64,000 bases of DNA from Sphaerotilus hippei (GTDB taxonomy: Bacteria > Pseudomonadota > Gammaproteobacteria > Burkholderiales > Burkholderiaceae_C), in contig NZ_QJJS01000008.1 of the NCBI RefSeq assembly GCF_003201595.1, positions 1 through 64,000 of the forward strand, read 5' to 3'. A program made the position numbers and the translations under genes. Of the stretch, positions 20,219-28,727 are shown piece after piece (within the stretch, counting starts at the first letter, position 1; each line of letters begins with the position of its first letter). The notes beneath the pieces were generated by a model, which saw only the letters and a program-made list of their open reading frames with translations, made no database searches and was not told where the DNA came from.

Positions 20219-21100
20219 ATGTCGGCAGCCAGCCAGGGGTCAGCCCCGCACTACTACGTTCCACCCCCGTCACGACACCCGTTCATGATGGCCATCGGGC
20301 TGTTCTTCGTGATCCTGGGGGCCGGCCAGTGGATCAACAGCCACGCCTGGGGCGCCTACTGCCTGGCCTTCGGGCTGCTGTGGTCCTTCACCGTGATGCG
20401 ACAGTGGTTCGGGGACGCCGCCCGCGAGAGCGAGAGCGGGCTCTACAGCCACCACATCGACGTCTCCTACCGCTGGAGCATGAGCTGGTTCATCTTCTCG
20501 GAGGTGATGTTCTTCGCCGCCTTCTTCGGCGCGCTCTACTGGGCCCGGGCGCAGTCGGTGCCCAGCCTGGCCAGCCTGGAGAACGCGCTGCTGTGGCCCG
20601 ACTTCAAGGGCGTCTGGCCCAGCGATGCCCCCGGTGCGACCGGCGCGCCGGGTGGTCTGGTCGAGCCCTTCCGCACGATGGGCCCGTGGCCCATCCCGAC
20701 GATCAACACCGCGATCCTGCTCACCTCGGGGGTGACGCTGACGATCGCCCACCATGCGCTGATCGCCGGACGCCGGGCGGCCTGCATCGGCTGGATGTGG
20801 CTGACCGTGCTGCTGGGCATCACCTTCCTGGGTTTCCAGGCCTACGAATATGCCCACGCCTACAGCGACCTGAACCTGAAGATGACCTCGGGCGTCTACG
20901 GCTCGACCTTCTTCATGCTGACCGGCTTCCACGGCTTCCACGTCTTCGTGGGCATGGTGATGCTGCTGGTCATCACGATCCGGCTGATGAAGGGCCACTT
21001 CACGCCGCAGCGCCATTTCGGCTTCGAGGGCGCGGCCTGGTACTGGCACTTCGTCGACGTGGTCTGGCTCGGCCTGTACTTCATCGTCTACTGGATGTGA
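20219..21100 (+). CDS. coxC: cytochrome c oxidase subunit III
   Basis: The 293-residue protein has seven predicted helices with the lipid-binding and core segments of subunit III: SHHIDVSYRWSMSWFIFSEVMFFAAFF, GVTLTIAHHALI, GSTFFMLTGFHGFHVFVG and AAWYWHFVDVVWLGLYFIVYW. It stabilises the catalytic core. AGGAG lies upstream of the ATG. It is the last core subunit gene before a hairpin at 21125-21144. Confidence 0.96.
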   Translation: MSAASQGSAPHYYVPPPSRHPFMMAIGLFFVILGAGQWINSHAWGAYCLAFGLLWSFTVMRQWFGDAARESESGLYSHHIDVSYRWSMSWFIFSEVMFFAAFFGALYWARAQSVPSLASLENALLWPDFKGVWPSDAPGATGAPGGLVEPFRTMGPWPIPTINTAILLTSGVTLTIAHHALIAGRRAACIGWMWLTVLLGITFLGFQAYEYAHAYSDLNLKMTSGVYGSTFFMLTGFHGFHVFVGMVMLLVITIRLMKGHFTPQRHFGFEGAAWYWHFVDVVWLGLYFIVYWM

Positions 21101-21124
21101 GCGCCGGCGGGACCGGTCCGGCCA

Positions 21125-21144
21125 GGGAGCGCTGCGGCGCTCCC
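21125..21144. terminator. hairpin between coxC and the convergent twin-helix gene
   Basis: GGGAGCGC (21125-21132), TGCG and GCGCTCCC (21137-21144) form a perfect 8-base-pair stem 24 bases after the coxC stop. It is followed by TTCG only. It probably separates coxC from the convergent small gene. Confidence 0.55.
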
Positions 21145-21155
21145 TTCGTGCCGGG

Positions 21156-21383
21156 TCAACCCTGGATCGGCACGCCGGTCGGGTGGATCCAGCCGAGCAG
21201 ATGCCCCAGCAGGATCAGCAGGAACACGGCGATCGACACCCCCACCCGGACCGCCAGCGCACGGGCCATGCGACGGCCGGGCGGCGCGGCCGAATCCCCA
21301 CCGGGGCGGCGCACCATGAACCATCCCGCTGACGCCAGGGCAGCGAGAATGACGACAAAGCCCAGGCCGATGAGGATCTTCAT
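21156..21383 (-). CDS. twin transmembrane protein (DUF2909-like)
   Basis: The 75-residue protein has two hydrophobic helices (about 3-24 and 46-65) joined by a basic linker, a form called twin transmembrane protein in betaproteobacterial cox clusters. Its ATG at 21383 lies 89 bases from the surf1 start, so the two genes are divergent. No catalytic residues are evident, and the function is unknown. Confidence 0.75.
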   Translation of the reverse strand: MKILIGLGFVVILAALASAGWFMVRRPGGDSAAPPGRRMARALAVRVGVSIAVFLLILLGHLLGWIHPTGVPIQG

Positions 21384-21472
21384 GCGGATCGATTATTCCA
21401 GCCCCGCGCCGCCGCAGCCACCGGGTGGCCACCAGTGCGGGATCGAGCCGCGCCGCGGCGGACCGGGCGACG

Positions 21473-22303
21473 ATGAGCTCACCGACTGAGCCCGCCCGCC
21501 GGCACCGGCATCGGCTGCTGCCCCTGCTGGGCGCGGTGCTGATGGTCGCGCTGACCGCCCGCCTGGGATGGTGGCAACTCGACCGCGCCGAGCAGAAGCG
21601 CCAGCTGCAGGCGCAGCGGACCTCACGCAGCGCGCTGCCGCCGCTGACCGCGTCGGAACTGGCGTCCGCACCGGACGCTGCCCTCGGCCAGCGGGATCGC
21701 CGCATCCACCTGCAGGGCCGCTGGATCGAGTCGGCCACCGTCTACCTCGACAACCGCACGATGGAAGGCCGGACCGGATTCCTGGTCGTGACCCCGCTGC
21801 AGCTCGCCGACCAGGACCGGGCCGTGGCCGTGCTGCGTGGCTGGCTGCCGCGGGACCGGCTCGACCCGGCCCGGCTGCCGCCGCTGGTGCCCGAGCCCGG
21901 CCTGGTGACGCTGCAGGGGCTGCTCGTGCCACCACCCTCGGTGCTGCTGGATCTGGCCGGGGGCGCCTCCGCCGCCACACCATCGGGGGCAACCCCCGAA
22001 CGGCAGCCGTCGGCGATCCGCCAGAATCTGGACCTGCCGTCTTATGCCCGAGCGCTCGGGCGGCCCCTGTACCCGGTGATGGTGCAACAGGAAGACGCAG
22101 CGGCCTCCGCACCGGCTCCCCTGAGCACCGGCACCGCCCTGTTTCCGGCGCTCCGGCGCCAATGGCCCCGGCCCGCGGCACGCATCGAGACCCACCTGGG
22201 TTATGCGGCGCAGTGGTTCGGGCTCAGTCTCCTGACCGCAGGCCTGTATGTCTGGTTCCAACTCGTCCGTCCCCGCCAGCGCCGTGCCCGCCCCGCCGAG
22301 TGA
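21473..22303 (+). CDS. surf1: SURF1 family cytochrome oxidase assembly protein
   Basis: The 276-residue protein has the two-helix SURF1 layout. The N-terminal helix is followed by ARLGWWQLDRAEQKR, with GRWIESATVYLDNRTMEGRTGFLVVTPL in the middle, LRGWLPRDRLDP, and a C-terminal HLGYAAQWFGLSLLTAGLYVWF helix. SURF1 assists haem a insertion into subunit I. The ATG at 21473 is preferred over an upstream GTG (21425). Confidence 0.93.
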   Translation: MSSPTEPARRHRHRLLPLLGAVLMVALTARLGWWQLDRAEQKRQLQAQRTSRSALPPLTASELASAPDAALGQRDRRIHLQGRWIESATVYLDNRTMEGRTGFLVVTPLQLADQDRAVAVLRGWLPRDRLDPARLPPLVPEPGLVTLQGLLVPPPSVLLDLAGGASAATPSGATPERQPSAIRQNLDLPSYARALGRPLYPVMVQQEDAAASAPAPLSTGTALFPALRRQWPRPAARIETHLGYAAQWFGLSLLTAGLYVWFQLVRPRQRRARPAE

Positions 22304-22307
22304 GGCG

Positions 22308-22988
22308 ATGTCGATGGCCGTGCACGGCCTGCCCGATCCGGCGCTGCCCGACGTGCGACGCCGGCGCGGCCGCCTGAAGATGCTGGCGGTGCTGGCGCTG
22401 TGCGCGGCGCCGGTCATCGCGTCCTACCTGACCTACTACGTCATCCGCCCGGAGACGCGCAACAACTACGGACAGCTGATCCAGCCCTCGCGCTCGCTGC
22501 CACCGCCCAGTGCGCTGCGCCTGACCGATGCGCAGGGCCGGTCGGTGCTGCCCTCGAGCCTGCGCGGGCAGTGGCTGCTGGTCGTCGTGGCCGACGGCCG
22601 CTGCGACAACCGCTGCGAGGACCGGCTCTACGCCCAGCGGCAGCTGCGCGAGACGCTGGGCCGCGAGAAGGAGCGCATGGACCGGGTCTGGCTGGTCACC
22701 GGTGACGCGGCGCCCCGCGCCGAGCTGATGCCGGCCCTGGCCGGGGCCGCGGTGCTGCAGGCCGACCGGGCACAGGTCGCCGCCTGGCTGCAGGCCGCCC
22801 CGGGCCAGGTGCTGGAAGACCACCTCTACCTGGTCGATCCGATGGGCGAATGGATGCTGCGCTTTCCGGCCCAGCCCGATCCGCCGCGGGCCAAGCGGGA
22901 CCTCGAACGCCTGCTGCGTGCCTCCGCCTCCTGGGACCGGGTCGGCCGCGAGGACCTGAAGCCGGTGGCGGACACCGCCTCGCGCTGA
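22308..22988 (+). CDS. Sco-like thioredoxin-fold membrane protein, divergent
   Basis: The 226-residue protein has a basic N-terminus, one membrane helix (about 25-45), and a periplasmic domain. A Cys-x3-Cys pair occurs in ADGRCDNRCEDRL (Cys99, Cys103), and an aspartate-histidine pair (Asp171-His172) sits just before YLVDPMGEWMLRF. This spacing mirrors the copper ligands of Sco proteins (Cys-x3-Cys and a distal His), although the rest is divergent. It lies 4 bases after surf1 and before ctaA. It is probably an oxidase assembly factor. Copper binding is inference. Confidence 0.7.
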   Translation: MSMAVHGLPDPALPDVRRRRGRLKMLAVLALCAAPVIASYLTYYVIRPETRNNYGQLIQPSRSLPPPSALRLTDAQGRSVLPSSLRGQWLLVVVADGRCDNRCEDRLYAQRQLRETLGREKERMDRVWLVTGDAAPRAELMPALAGAAVLQADRAQVAAWLQAAPGQVLEDHLYLVDPMGEWMLRFPAQPDPPRAKRDLERLLRASASWDRVGREDLKPVADTASR

Positions 22989-23004
22989 GCACGGACACCC
23001 CACG

Positions 23005-24243
23005 ATGACGGCCGCCGACCTGATCGACCTGCGCCCGGTGCTCTGGCTGCTGCTGACCGGCGCCGCGCTGGCCGCCCTGCCGCTGACCTGGCTGCTGCGC
23101 CGCCACCGGCAGGCCAGCCCCGCGCAGCGGCGCCACGCGCTGGCGCTGCTGACCGCGGTGCTGACCTTCGACCTGATCGTCTTCGGCGCCTACACCCGGC
23201 TCAGCGACTCGGGGCTGGGCTGCCCCGACTGGCCCGGCTGCTACGCCAGCGCCAGCCCGGTGGGCGCCCATGCGCAGATCGGCCAGGCGCAGCAGGCCCA
23301 CCCGACCGGGCCGGTCACCCACCGCAAGGCGTGGATCGAGATGATCCACCGCTACCTGGCCACCGGCGTCGGGGCACTGATCACCGTGCTGGCGTTCTGG
23401 CACTGGCGGGCCTGGTGGCAGCAGCGCCGCCACCGCCGACCCGCCGGCCCGCCGGCGCCCGAACCCGGTCCGGTGCCGACGGACGCCGCCCCGGGCTGGG
23501 CCACGCTGTGCCTGGTCTGGGTCGGCCTGCAGGGCGCCTTCGGCGCGCTGACGGTGACGATGAAGCTCTACCCCGCCATCGTCACGCTGCACCTGCTCGG
23601 TGGCATCGGGCTGCTGGCGCTGCTCTGCGTCCAGGCCGCCCGCCAGCAGCCGCTCGGCCAGCCGTCACGGCCCGCCCGCGTGGGCGCGCCCGGCACGACG
23701 TGCCGCCCGGCGGTGCAGGCCCTGCTGCTGCTGGTGATCGCCCAGGTGATGCTGGGGGGCTGGGTGAGCACCAATTACGCGGTACTGGCCTGCGACAGCT
23801 TTCCGCACTGCCGCGCCGGCGAGGCCTGGCCGGTGATGGACTTCGCCGCGGGTTTTGAATGGCGGCGCGAGCTCGGCCGGCAGTCCGGGGGGGAATTCCT
23901 GCCCTTCGAGGCCCTGACCGCCATCCACATGGCCCACCGCCTGGGCGCGGTGCTGGTGCTCGGGGTGCTGGCCTGGCTGAGCCTGCACCTGCTGAACGCC
24001 CCCGACCCCGGCCAGCGCCGGGCCGGGCGCTGCCTGGCGGCACTCGGCAGCGCCCAGCTGCTGACCGGCCTGTCGAACGTGGTGCTCGACTGGCCGCTGC
24101 CGAGCGCGCTGGCCCACACCGCCGGGGCGGCGCTGATGGTGGCGCTGCTCAGCACCTGGCTGGCCGCGCAGCCCCGCCCGCAGGGGCTCGGGCGCCAGCT
24201 GGCCGCCGGCCCGGCGGCACGGGTCTCCGCCGACACCCCCTGA
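23005..24243 (+). CDS. ctaA: haem A synthase
   Basis: This 412-residue COX15/CtaA membrane protein oxidises the C8 methyl of haem O to a formyl group. It has about eight helices. Paired haem-ligand histidines are visible in [15 protein letters not shown] and in [14 protein letters not shown], and [10 protein letters not shown] and CDSFPHCR carry the extracytoplasmic cysteines. A hydrophilic Pro/Arg-rich insert lies around residues 140-165. It is followed by ctaB, which supplies haem O. Confidence 0.93.
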   Translation: MTAADLIDLRPVLWLLLTGAALAALPLTWLLRRHRQASPAQRRHALALLTAVLTFDLIVFGAYTRLSDSGLGCPDWPGCYASASPVGAHAQIGQAQQAHPTGPVTHRKAWIEMIHRYLATGVGALITVLAFWHWRAWWQQRRHRRPAGPPAPEPGPVPTDAAPGWATLCLVWVGLQGAFGALTVTMKLYPAIVTLHLLGGIGLLALLCVQAARQQPLGQPSRPARVGAPGTTCRPAVQALLLLVIAQVMLGGWVSTNYAVLACDSFPHCRAGEAWPVMDFAAGFEWRRELGRQSGGEFLPFEALTAIHMAHRLGAVLVLGVLAWLSLHLLNAPDPGQRRAGRCLAALGSAQLLTGLSNVVLDWPLPSALAHTAGAALMVALLSTWLAAQPRPQGLGRQLAAGPAARVSADTP

Positions 24244-24287
24244 CTAGTCCCGATGCGCCGATGGCCCGGCCGTGCGAGCCTGCGGCC

Positions 24288-25280
24288 ATGAGCACGCTGC
24301 CCCACCCCCGACCAGCCGCCCCGGCGGACCCCGTGTCCGCCCTGCCGACCGCACCAGGCCAGCGACACGAGGCCGTCCCGGCCGGTGGCCGCAGCGGCTG
24401 GCGCGCCAGCTGGCGCCAGTACGGCGCGCTGACCAAGCCGCGGGTGGTGCAGCTCATCATCTTCTGCGCGCTGATCGGCATGGTGCTGGCCCTGCCCGGC
24501 CTGCCGACCGCCGCCCAGGCGCAGACCATGGCGCTCGCCTGCGCAGGCATCTGGCTGGTGGCCAGCGCGGCCGCGGCGTTCAACTGCCTGATCGAGCAGC
24601 GCATCGACGCGCGCATGAAACGCACCGCCTGGCGCCCGACCGCCAACGGCGAACTCAGCCAGGCCCGGGCGCTGGTGTTCTCGGCGCTGCTGGGCAGCGC
24701 CGGCATGGGGCTGCTGTACCTCGGCGTCAACGCGCTGACCGCCTGGCTGACGCTGGCCACCTTCGTCGGTTACGCGGTGATCTACACCGTCGTGCTCAAG
24801 CCGATGACACCGCAGAACATCGTCATCGGCGGGGCTTCGGGCGCGATGCCGCCGGTGCTGGGCTGGGCGGCGATGACCGGGGACGTCGGCCCAGAGGCGA
24901 TCACGCTCTTCCTGATCATCTTCGTCTGGACCCCGCCCCACTTCTGGGCCCTGGCGCTCTACCGCGCCGAGGACTACGCCCGCGCCGGCCTGCCGATGCT
25001 GCCGGTGACCCACGGCAACGCGTTCACGCGGCTGCAGATCCTGCTCTACACGCTGGTGCTGTTCGCCGCCACGCTGCTGCCCTTCGTTCAGGGCATGAGC
25101 GGCGTGCTCTACCTGAGCGCGGCGGTGCTGCTGAGCGGACGTTTCATACACTACGGCTGGCGGCTGTGGCGCGACTACAGCGAGACGCTGGCGCGCCGCA
25201 CCTTCCGTTTTTCCATCGTCCACCTGTCGCTGCTGTTCGCGGCACTGCTGGCGGACCATTACCTGAGACCCTGGATGTGA
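24288..25280 (+). CDS. ctaB: protohaem IX farnesyltransferase (haem O synthase)
   Basis: The 330-residue UbiA-family prenyltransferase attaches a farnesyl group to haem B. The aspartate-containing region reads [19 protein letters not shown], the family's first metal-diphosphate motif, and the second is [27 protein letters not shown] near residue 50 and [11 protein letters not shown] are characteristic. I prefer the ATG at 24288; another at 24261 is possible. The stop overlaps the following sco start (GTGA). Confidence 0.95.
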   Translation: MSTLPHPRPAAPADPVSALPTAPGQRHEAVPAGGRSGWRASWRQYGALTKPRVVQLIIFCALIGMVLALPGLPTAAQAQTMALACAGIWLVASAAAAFNCLIEQRIDARMKRTAWRPTANGELSQARALVFSALLGSAGMGLLYLGVNALTAWLTLATFVGYAVIYTVVLKPMTPQNIVIGGASGAMPPVLGWAAMTGDVGPEAITLFLIIFVWTPPHFWALALYRAEDYARAGLPMLPVTHGNAFTRLQILLYTLVLFAATLLPFVQGMSGVLYLSAAVLLSGRFIHYGWRLWRDYSETLARRTFRFSIVHLSLLFAALLADHYLRPWM

Positions 25281-25945
25281 CTTCAGATCGGCCCGGCAGG
25301 CGCACCCTGCTCGGCAGGGGCGCCCGTCTGGCGCTGACTGCCGCTTCCTTGCCCATGTGGTCCGCCACCTCGGCCACGCTGCTGCTGGCGGGCTGCGACT
25401 CACGGGAGTCCGGCGGCAGCACGGCCAGCTTCAAGTCGCTCGACATCACCGGCGCCGACTACGGCCGCCACCTCGACCTGCCCGACTTCAACGGCCGCGA
25501 GCGCCACCTCGGCGACTTCGCCGGCAAGCTCGTCGTGGTCTTCTTCGGCTACACCCAGTGCCCGGACGTCTGCCCGACCACGCTGGCCGCGCTGCGCGAG
25601 ACCCAGCAGCTGCTGGGGGCCGACGGCGACCGGCTGGTCGGCGTGTTCGTCACGGTCGACCCGCAGCGCGACACCGCCGCGCTGCTGAAGGACTATGTCG
25701 GCAGCTTCAACCCCGACTGGGTCGCGCTGCGGGGCTCGCCCGACCAGATCGCCGCGGCGGCCCGGGAGTTCAAGGTCTTCTACCGCAAGGTGCCGGGGCC
25801 GACCGAGACCAGCTACACGATGGACCACACGGCCGCGTCCTACGTCATCGACACGCGCGGGCGGATCCGCCTCTACGTGCGCCACAACACGCCGCCCCAG
25901 GAGCTGGCGGCGGACCTCCGGGTGCTGCTCGCCCAGGGCGGCTGA
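25277..25945 (+). CDS. sco: Sco1/SenC-type copper chaperone lipoprotein
   Basis: The 222-residue protein has a thioredoxin fold with [14 protein letters not shown] (Cys95, Cys99) and the distal His184 in [12 protein letters not shown], the copper ligands of Sco1. It metallates CuA of subunit II and may act as a thiol reductase. The start is a GTG overlapping the ctaB stop. This keeps an export signal with LLLAGC (lipobox Cys40) after a twin-arginine-like RR. Starting at a downstream ATG would remove the signal. It closes the oxidase cluster and is next to the bufferin genes. Confidence 0.9.
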   Translation: MTSDRPGRRTLLGRGARLALTAASLPMWSATSATLLLAGCDSRESGGSTASFKSLDITGADYGRHLDLPDFNGRERHLGDFAGKLVVVFFGYTQCPDVCPTTLAALRETQQLLGADGDRLVGVFVTVDPQRDTAALLKDYVGSFNPDWVALRGSPDQIAAAAREFKVFYRKVPGPTETSYTMDHTAASYVIDTRGRIRLYVRHNTPPQELAADLRVLLAQGG

Positions 25946-25985
25946 GCGGCCGGCAGGATCTTTCGACATCCACCGCCGGTGCGGC

Positions 25986-26013
25986 TGTAAGAAGTCCGGC
26001 GCGGGAGCGACTA
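25986..26013 (+). promoter_or_regulatory. candidate ECF-sigma promoter of the bufferin operon
   Basis: TGTAAG (25986-25991), a 16-base spacer and CGACTA (26008-26013) resemble ECF-type -35/-10 elements. They lie about 60 bases before the BufA1 start. Related clusters are often controlled by an ECF sigma factor, but none is encoded in this window. Confidence 0.4.
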
Positions 26014-26071
26014 CCGATCAGCAGGGCATGTGGCCCTGTGCTCAACGTCCCCCTGTCGATCGGAGATCCTC

Positions 26072-26392
26072 ATGAACCGCACCCCGTCCTCCCCCGTGTC
26101 CTCGTCGGCCACCGCCGCGGCGCTGGCCCTCGCGCTGGGCGCCGCCCTGAGCCTGGCGGCCACCCCGGTGGCCGCCCAGTCGGGCGCCACCGAAAAATGC
26201 TTCGGCATCGCACTGCAGGGCAAGAACGACTGCGCCGCCGGTGCCGGCACCACCTGCGCCGGCACCTCCCGGATCGACCACCAGGGCAATGCCTGGAAGG
26301 CGGTGCCCAGCGGCACCTGCGAGAAGACCGCCTCGCCGACATCGCCCACCGGGCATGGGCAGCTCCAGGCCTTCAAGGAAAAGAAGGCCTGA
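26072..26392 (+). CDS. bufA1: bufferin-type RiPP precursor (BufA1, DUF2282)
   Basis: The 106-residue protein has a Sec-type signal peptide (residues 1-35, ending VAAQ) and a small secreted domain with exactly four cysteines (43, 54, 62, 83). The segments are [22 protein letters not shown] (split) and [13 protein letters not shown]. This is the DUF2282/BufA1 pattern. In bufferins these cysteines are modified by a DUF692 oxidase and the exported peptide binds copper. Bulky signal peptides on the precursor are a known trait of the family. GGAG precedes the ATG. The modifying genes follow immediately. Confidence 0.85.
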   Translation: MNRTPSSPVSSSATAAALALALGAALSLAATPVAAQSGATEKCFGIALQGKNDCAAGAGTTCAGTSRIDHQGNAWKAVPSGTCEKTASPTSPTGHGQLQAFKEKKA

Positions 26393-26423
26393 TCGGCACG
26401 GCCCCCTTCGCCGCACGACCACC

Positions 26424-27293
26424 ATGCGCCCCCACACCCCGCACGCCCTGCCGGCCCGGGCCGGCCTGGGCTTCAAGCCCGGTCATTTCCACGCGCTGTC
26501 GACCACCACGCCGGACCTCGGCTTCGTCGAGGTCCATGCCGAGAACTACCTGGTCGACGGCGGCCCGCTGCACCATCAGCTGGGCTGGCTGCGCGAGCGG
26601 CATGCGCTGTCGGTGCACGGGGTCGGGCTGTCGATCGGCGGCCCCGAGCCGCTCGACGACGAGCACCTGGGCCGGCTGGCGAGGCTGCTCGAGCGCTGCC
26701 AGCCGCAGTCGTTCTCCGAGCACCTCGCCTGGTCCGGCCACGGCGGGGTGTTCTTCAACGACCTGCTGCCGCTGCCCTACGACCGCACGACGCTGCAGCA
26801 GGTCTGCGCCCATGTCGACCAGGTGCAGGACCGCCTGCAGCGGCGCCTGCTGCTGGAGAACCCGGCCACCTGCGTCGAGTTCGACCGCTCCACGATGGAC
26901 GAAGGCGACTTCATCACCGAGGTGCTGCGCCGCACCGGCTGCGGCCTGCTGCTCGACGTCAGCAACCTGCATGTCGCCTGCGTCAACCACCACCGGGACG
27001 TGCACGCCGCGCTGCGGGCGCTGCCGCTGCACGCGGTCGGCGAGATCCACCTGGCCGGCTTCAGCCAGGCCCGGGACAGCCTGGGCGAGCGCCTGCTGAT
27101 CGACAGCCATGGCGCGGCCGTGGCCGACGAGGTCTGGGCGCTCTACCAGGAGGCGCTGACGCTGACCGGCCCGGTCGCCACGCTGATCGAGCGGGACCAC
27201 GACGTGCCGGCGCTGGCGGTGCTGCTGGCCGAGGCGGCCCGTGCGGACCGGGCGCTGCAGGCCGCCGCGGCCGAACGTGGCGTCCCGGCATGA
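26424..27293 (+). CDS. bufB: DUF692 multinuclear non-haem iron oxidase (BufB, MbnB family)
   Basis: The 289-residue TIM-barrel protein has the metal-binding residues of the DUF692/MNIO family: GLGFKPGHFHAL, VEVHAENYL, SVHGVGLSIGG, SEHLAWSG, LLENPATCVEF, LLDVSNLHVACVNH, EIHLAGF, LIDSHG and IERDHD. These enzymes use two or three iron ions to convert cysteines of a peptide into heterocycles (for example thiooxazole). It lies 31 bases after the precursor and overlaps the next gene by 4 bases. Confidence 0.88.
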   Translation: MRPHTPHALPARAGLGFKPGHFHALSTTTPDLGFVEVHAENYLVDGGPLHHQLGWLRERHALSVHGVGLSIGGPEPLDDEHLGRLARLLERCQPQSFSEHLAWSGHGGVFFNDLLPLPYDRTTLQQVCAHVDQVQDRLQRRLLLENPATCVEFDRSTMDEGDFITEVLRRTGCGLLLDVSNLHVACVNHHRDVHAALRALPLHAVGEIHLAGFSQARDSLGERLLIDSHGAAVADEVWALYQEALTLTGPVATLIERDHDVPALAVLLAEAARADRALQAAAAERGVPA

Positions 27294-28135
27294 ACACCAC
27301 CCCGTCGACCGGCCCGGTACCTGCCGCAGGGCCTGATGCCGCGGGGCGCGATGCCTGCCACCCCGCGGCGGCCATGCCGCCCGGCGACTGGGCGGCGGAG
27401 CTGGCGTTGACCTTGCTCGACCCGGACCGCCCGGCGCCCCCCGGCCTCGTCACCCGCAACGGCTCGGACCCGGCGCAGCGCCTGGGCATGCACCGCAACA
27501 ACGTCGTGGTCTCGCTGGTCGACGCGCTGGCCGATACCTTCGCCGTGACCCGCGCGCTGGTGGGCGAGGACTTCTTCCGCGCGATGGCCCGGGTCTTCGT
27601 GCGCCGCCATCCCCCGCGCACCCGGATCCTGAACCTGTGGGGCGAGGCCTTCCCGGCGTTCATCGCCACTTTCCCTCCGGCCGCCGGCCTGCCCTTCCTG
27701 GCCGATGTCGCCCGGCTGGAACATGCCCGGGTGCTGGCCTGCCACGCGGCGGACGTGCCGGCCCTCGACCCGGCCGCCCTGGGCCGCTGGCTGGCGCGGC
27801 CCGAGGCGCTGCCGGCCCTGCGCCTGGGGCTGCACCCTTCGGTGCGCCTGCTGTGCTCGCCCCACGCGATCGTCTCGCTGTGGGCGGCCCACCAGGACCT
27901 GCTCGACCTCGCCCGGGTCGATCCGGGCCGCGGCGAGAACGCGCTGGTCTTCCGCGAGGGGCTGGTGGTGCAGGTGCAGTCGATCGGCGCGGGCGATGCG
28001 GGTTTCATCCGCACCGTGCTGGCCGGGGGCTCGCTGGCCGAAGCCGCCACCCGCATCGACGCCGACGACCCGCAAGGCCTGACCGGCCCGCTGCTCACGC
28101 TGATCCGGCATCAGCTGGTGACCGCCGCGGCCTGA
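27290..28135 (+). CDS. bufC: DUF2063 RiPP recognition partner (BufC/MbnC-like)
   Basis: The 281-residue protein has the DUF2063 N-terminal helical domain: [54 protein letters not shown], and [18 protein letters not shown] smaller C-terminal domain follows. Such proteins pair with DUF692 oxidases and present the precursor peptide. The ATG overlaps the bufB stop (ATGA), so the two are translated together. The first 30 residues are low-complexity. Confidence 0.85.
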   Translation: MNTTPSTGPVPAAGPDAAGRDACHPAAAMPPGDWAAELALTLLDPDRPAPPGLVTRNGSDPAQRLGMHRNNVVVSLVDALADTFAVTRALVGEDFFRAMARVFVRRHPPRTRILNLWGEAFPAFIATFPPAAGLPFLADVARLEHARVLACHAADVPALDPAALGRWLARPEALPALRLGLHPSVRLLCSPHAIVSLWAAHQDLLDLARVDPGRGENALVFREGLVVQVQSIGAGDAGFIRTVLAGGSLAEAATRIDADDPQGLTGPLLTLIRHQLVTAAA

Positions 28136-28157
28136 ACACGAAGCAGAGACCCCCACC

Positions 28158-28703
28158 ATGCATCCCCTCGACCCCGCTCGCCCCCGGTCCAGCCGCCGGA
28201 CCTCGCCCCCGTCCGGCGGCGGATGCCGCCTCGTCGCCAGGCTGGCCCTGCTGCACGCCCGCCTGGCCCGCATCCCGGACGGACTGATCGCGCTGCTGGC
28301 CCGCGGGTCCATCGCCGCGGTGTTCTGGCAGTCGGGCCAGACCAAGGTGGAAGGCCTGGCGATCGACCTGGTCGGCGGGACCTTCCAGCTCGGCTGGCCT
28401 CGCCTGGCCGAGGGCACCGTCGGGCTGTTCCGCGACGAGTACCGGCTGCCGCTGCTGCCGCCCGAGCTGGCCGCGACGATGGCCGCCTTCGCCGAACACC
28501 TGTTCCCGCTGCTGCTGCTGCTCGGCCTGGCGACGCGGCTGTCGGCGCTGGCGCTGCTGGGCATGACGGCGGTGATCCAGCTGCTGGTCTACCCGGGCGC
28601 CTATGCCACCCACGGTGTCTGGGCCGCGGTGCTGCTCCACCTGGTCGCCCACGGTCCGGGCCGGGTGTCGATCGACGCCTGGATCGCCCGCCGGCACGGC
28701 TGA
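28158..28703 (+). CDS. DoxX family membrane protein of the bufferin cluster
   Basis: The 181-residue protein has a hydrophilic N-terminus and four helices. [20 protein letters not shown] and [36 protein letters not shown] are DoxX segments, and [21 protein letters not shown] ends the fold. DoxX-like proteins regularly follow DUF2282-DUF692-DUF2063 genes. A quinone-linked redox role has been suggested for the wider family. Its job here is unproven. Confidence 0.8.
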   Translation: MHPLDPARPRSSRRTSPPSGGGCRLVARLALLHARLARIPDGLIALLARGSIAAVFWQSGQTKVEGLAIDLVGGTFQLGWPRLAEGTVGLFRDEYRLPLLPPELAATMAAFAEHLFPLLLLLGLATRLSALALLGMTAVIQLLVYPGAYATHGVWAAVLLHLVAHGPGRVSIDAWIARRHG

Positions 28704-28727
28704 GCCACGCCGCCTCGCCACCCCGCC

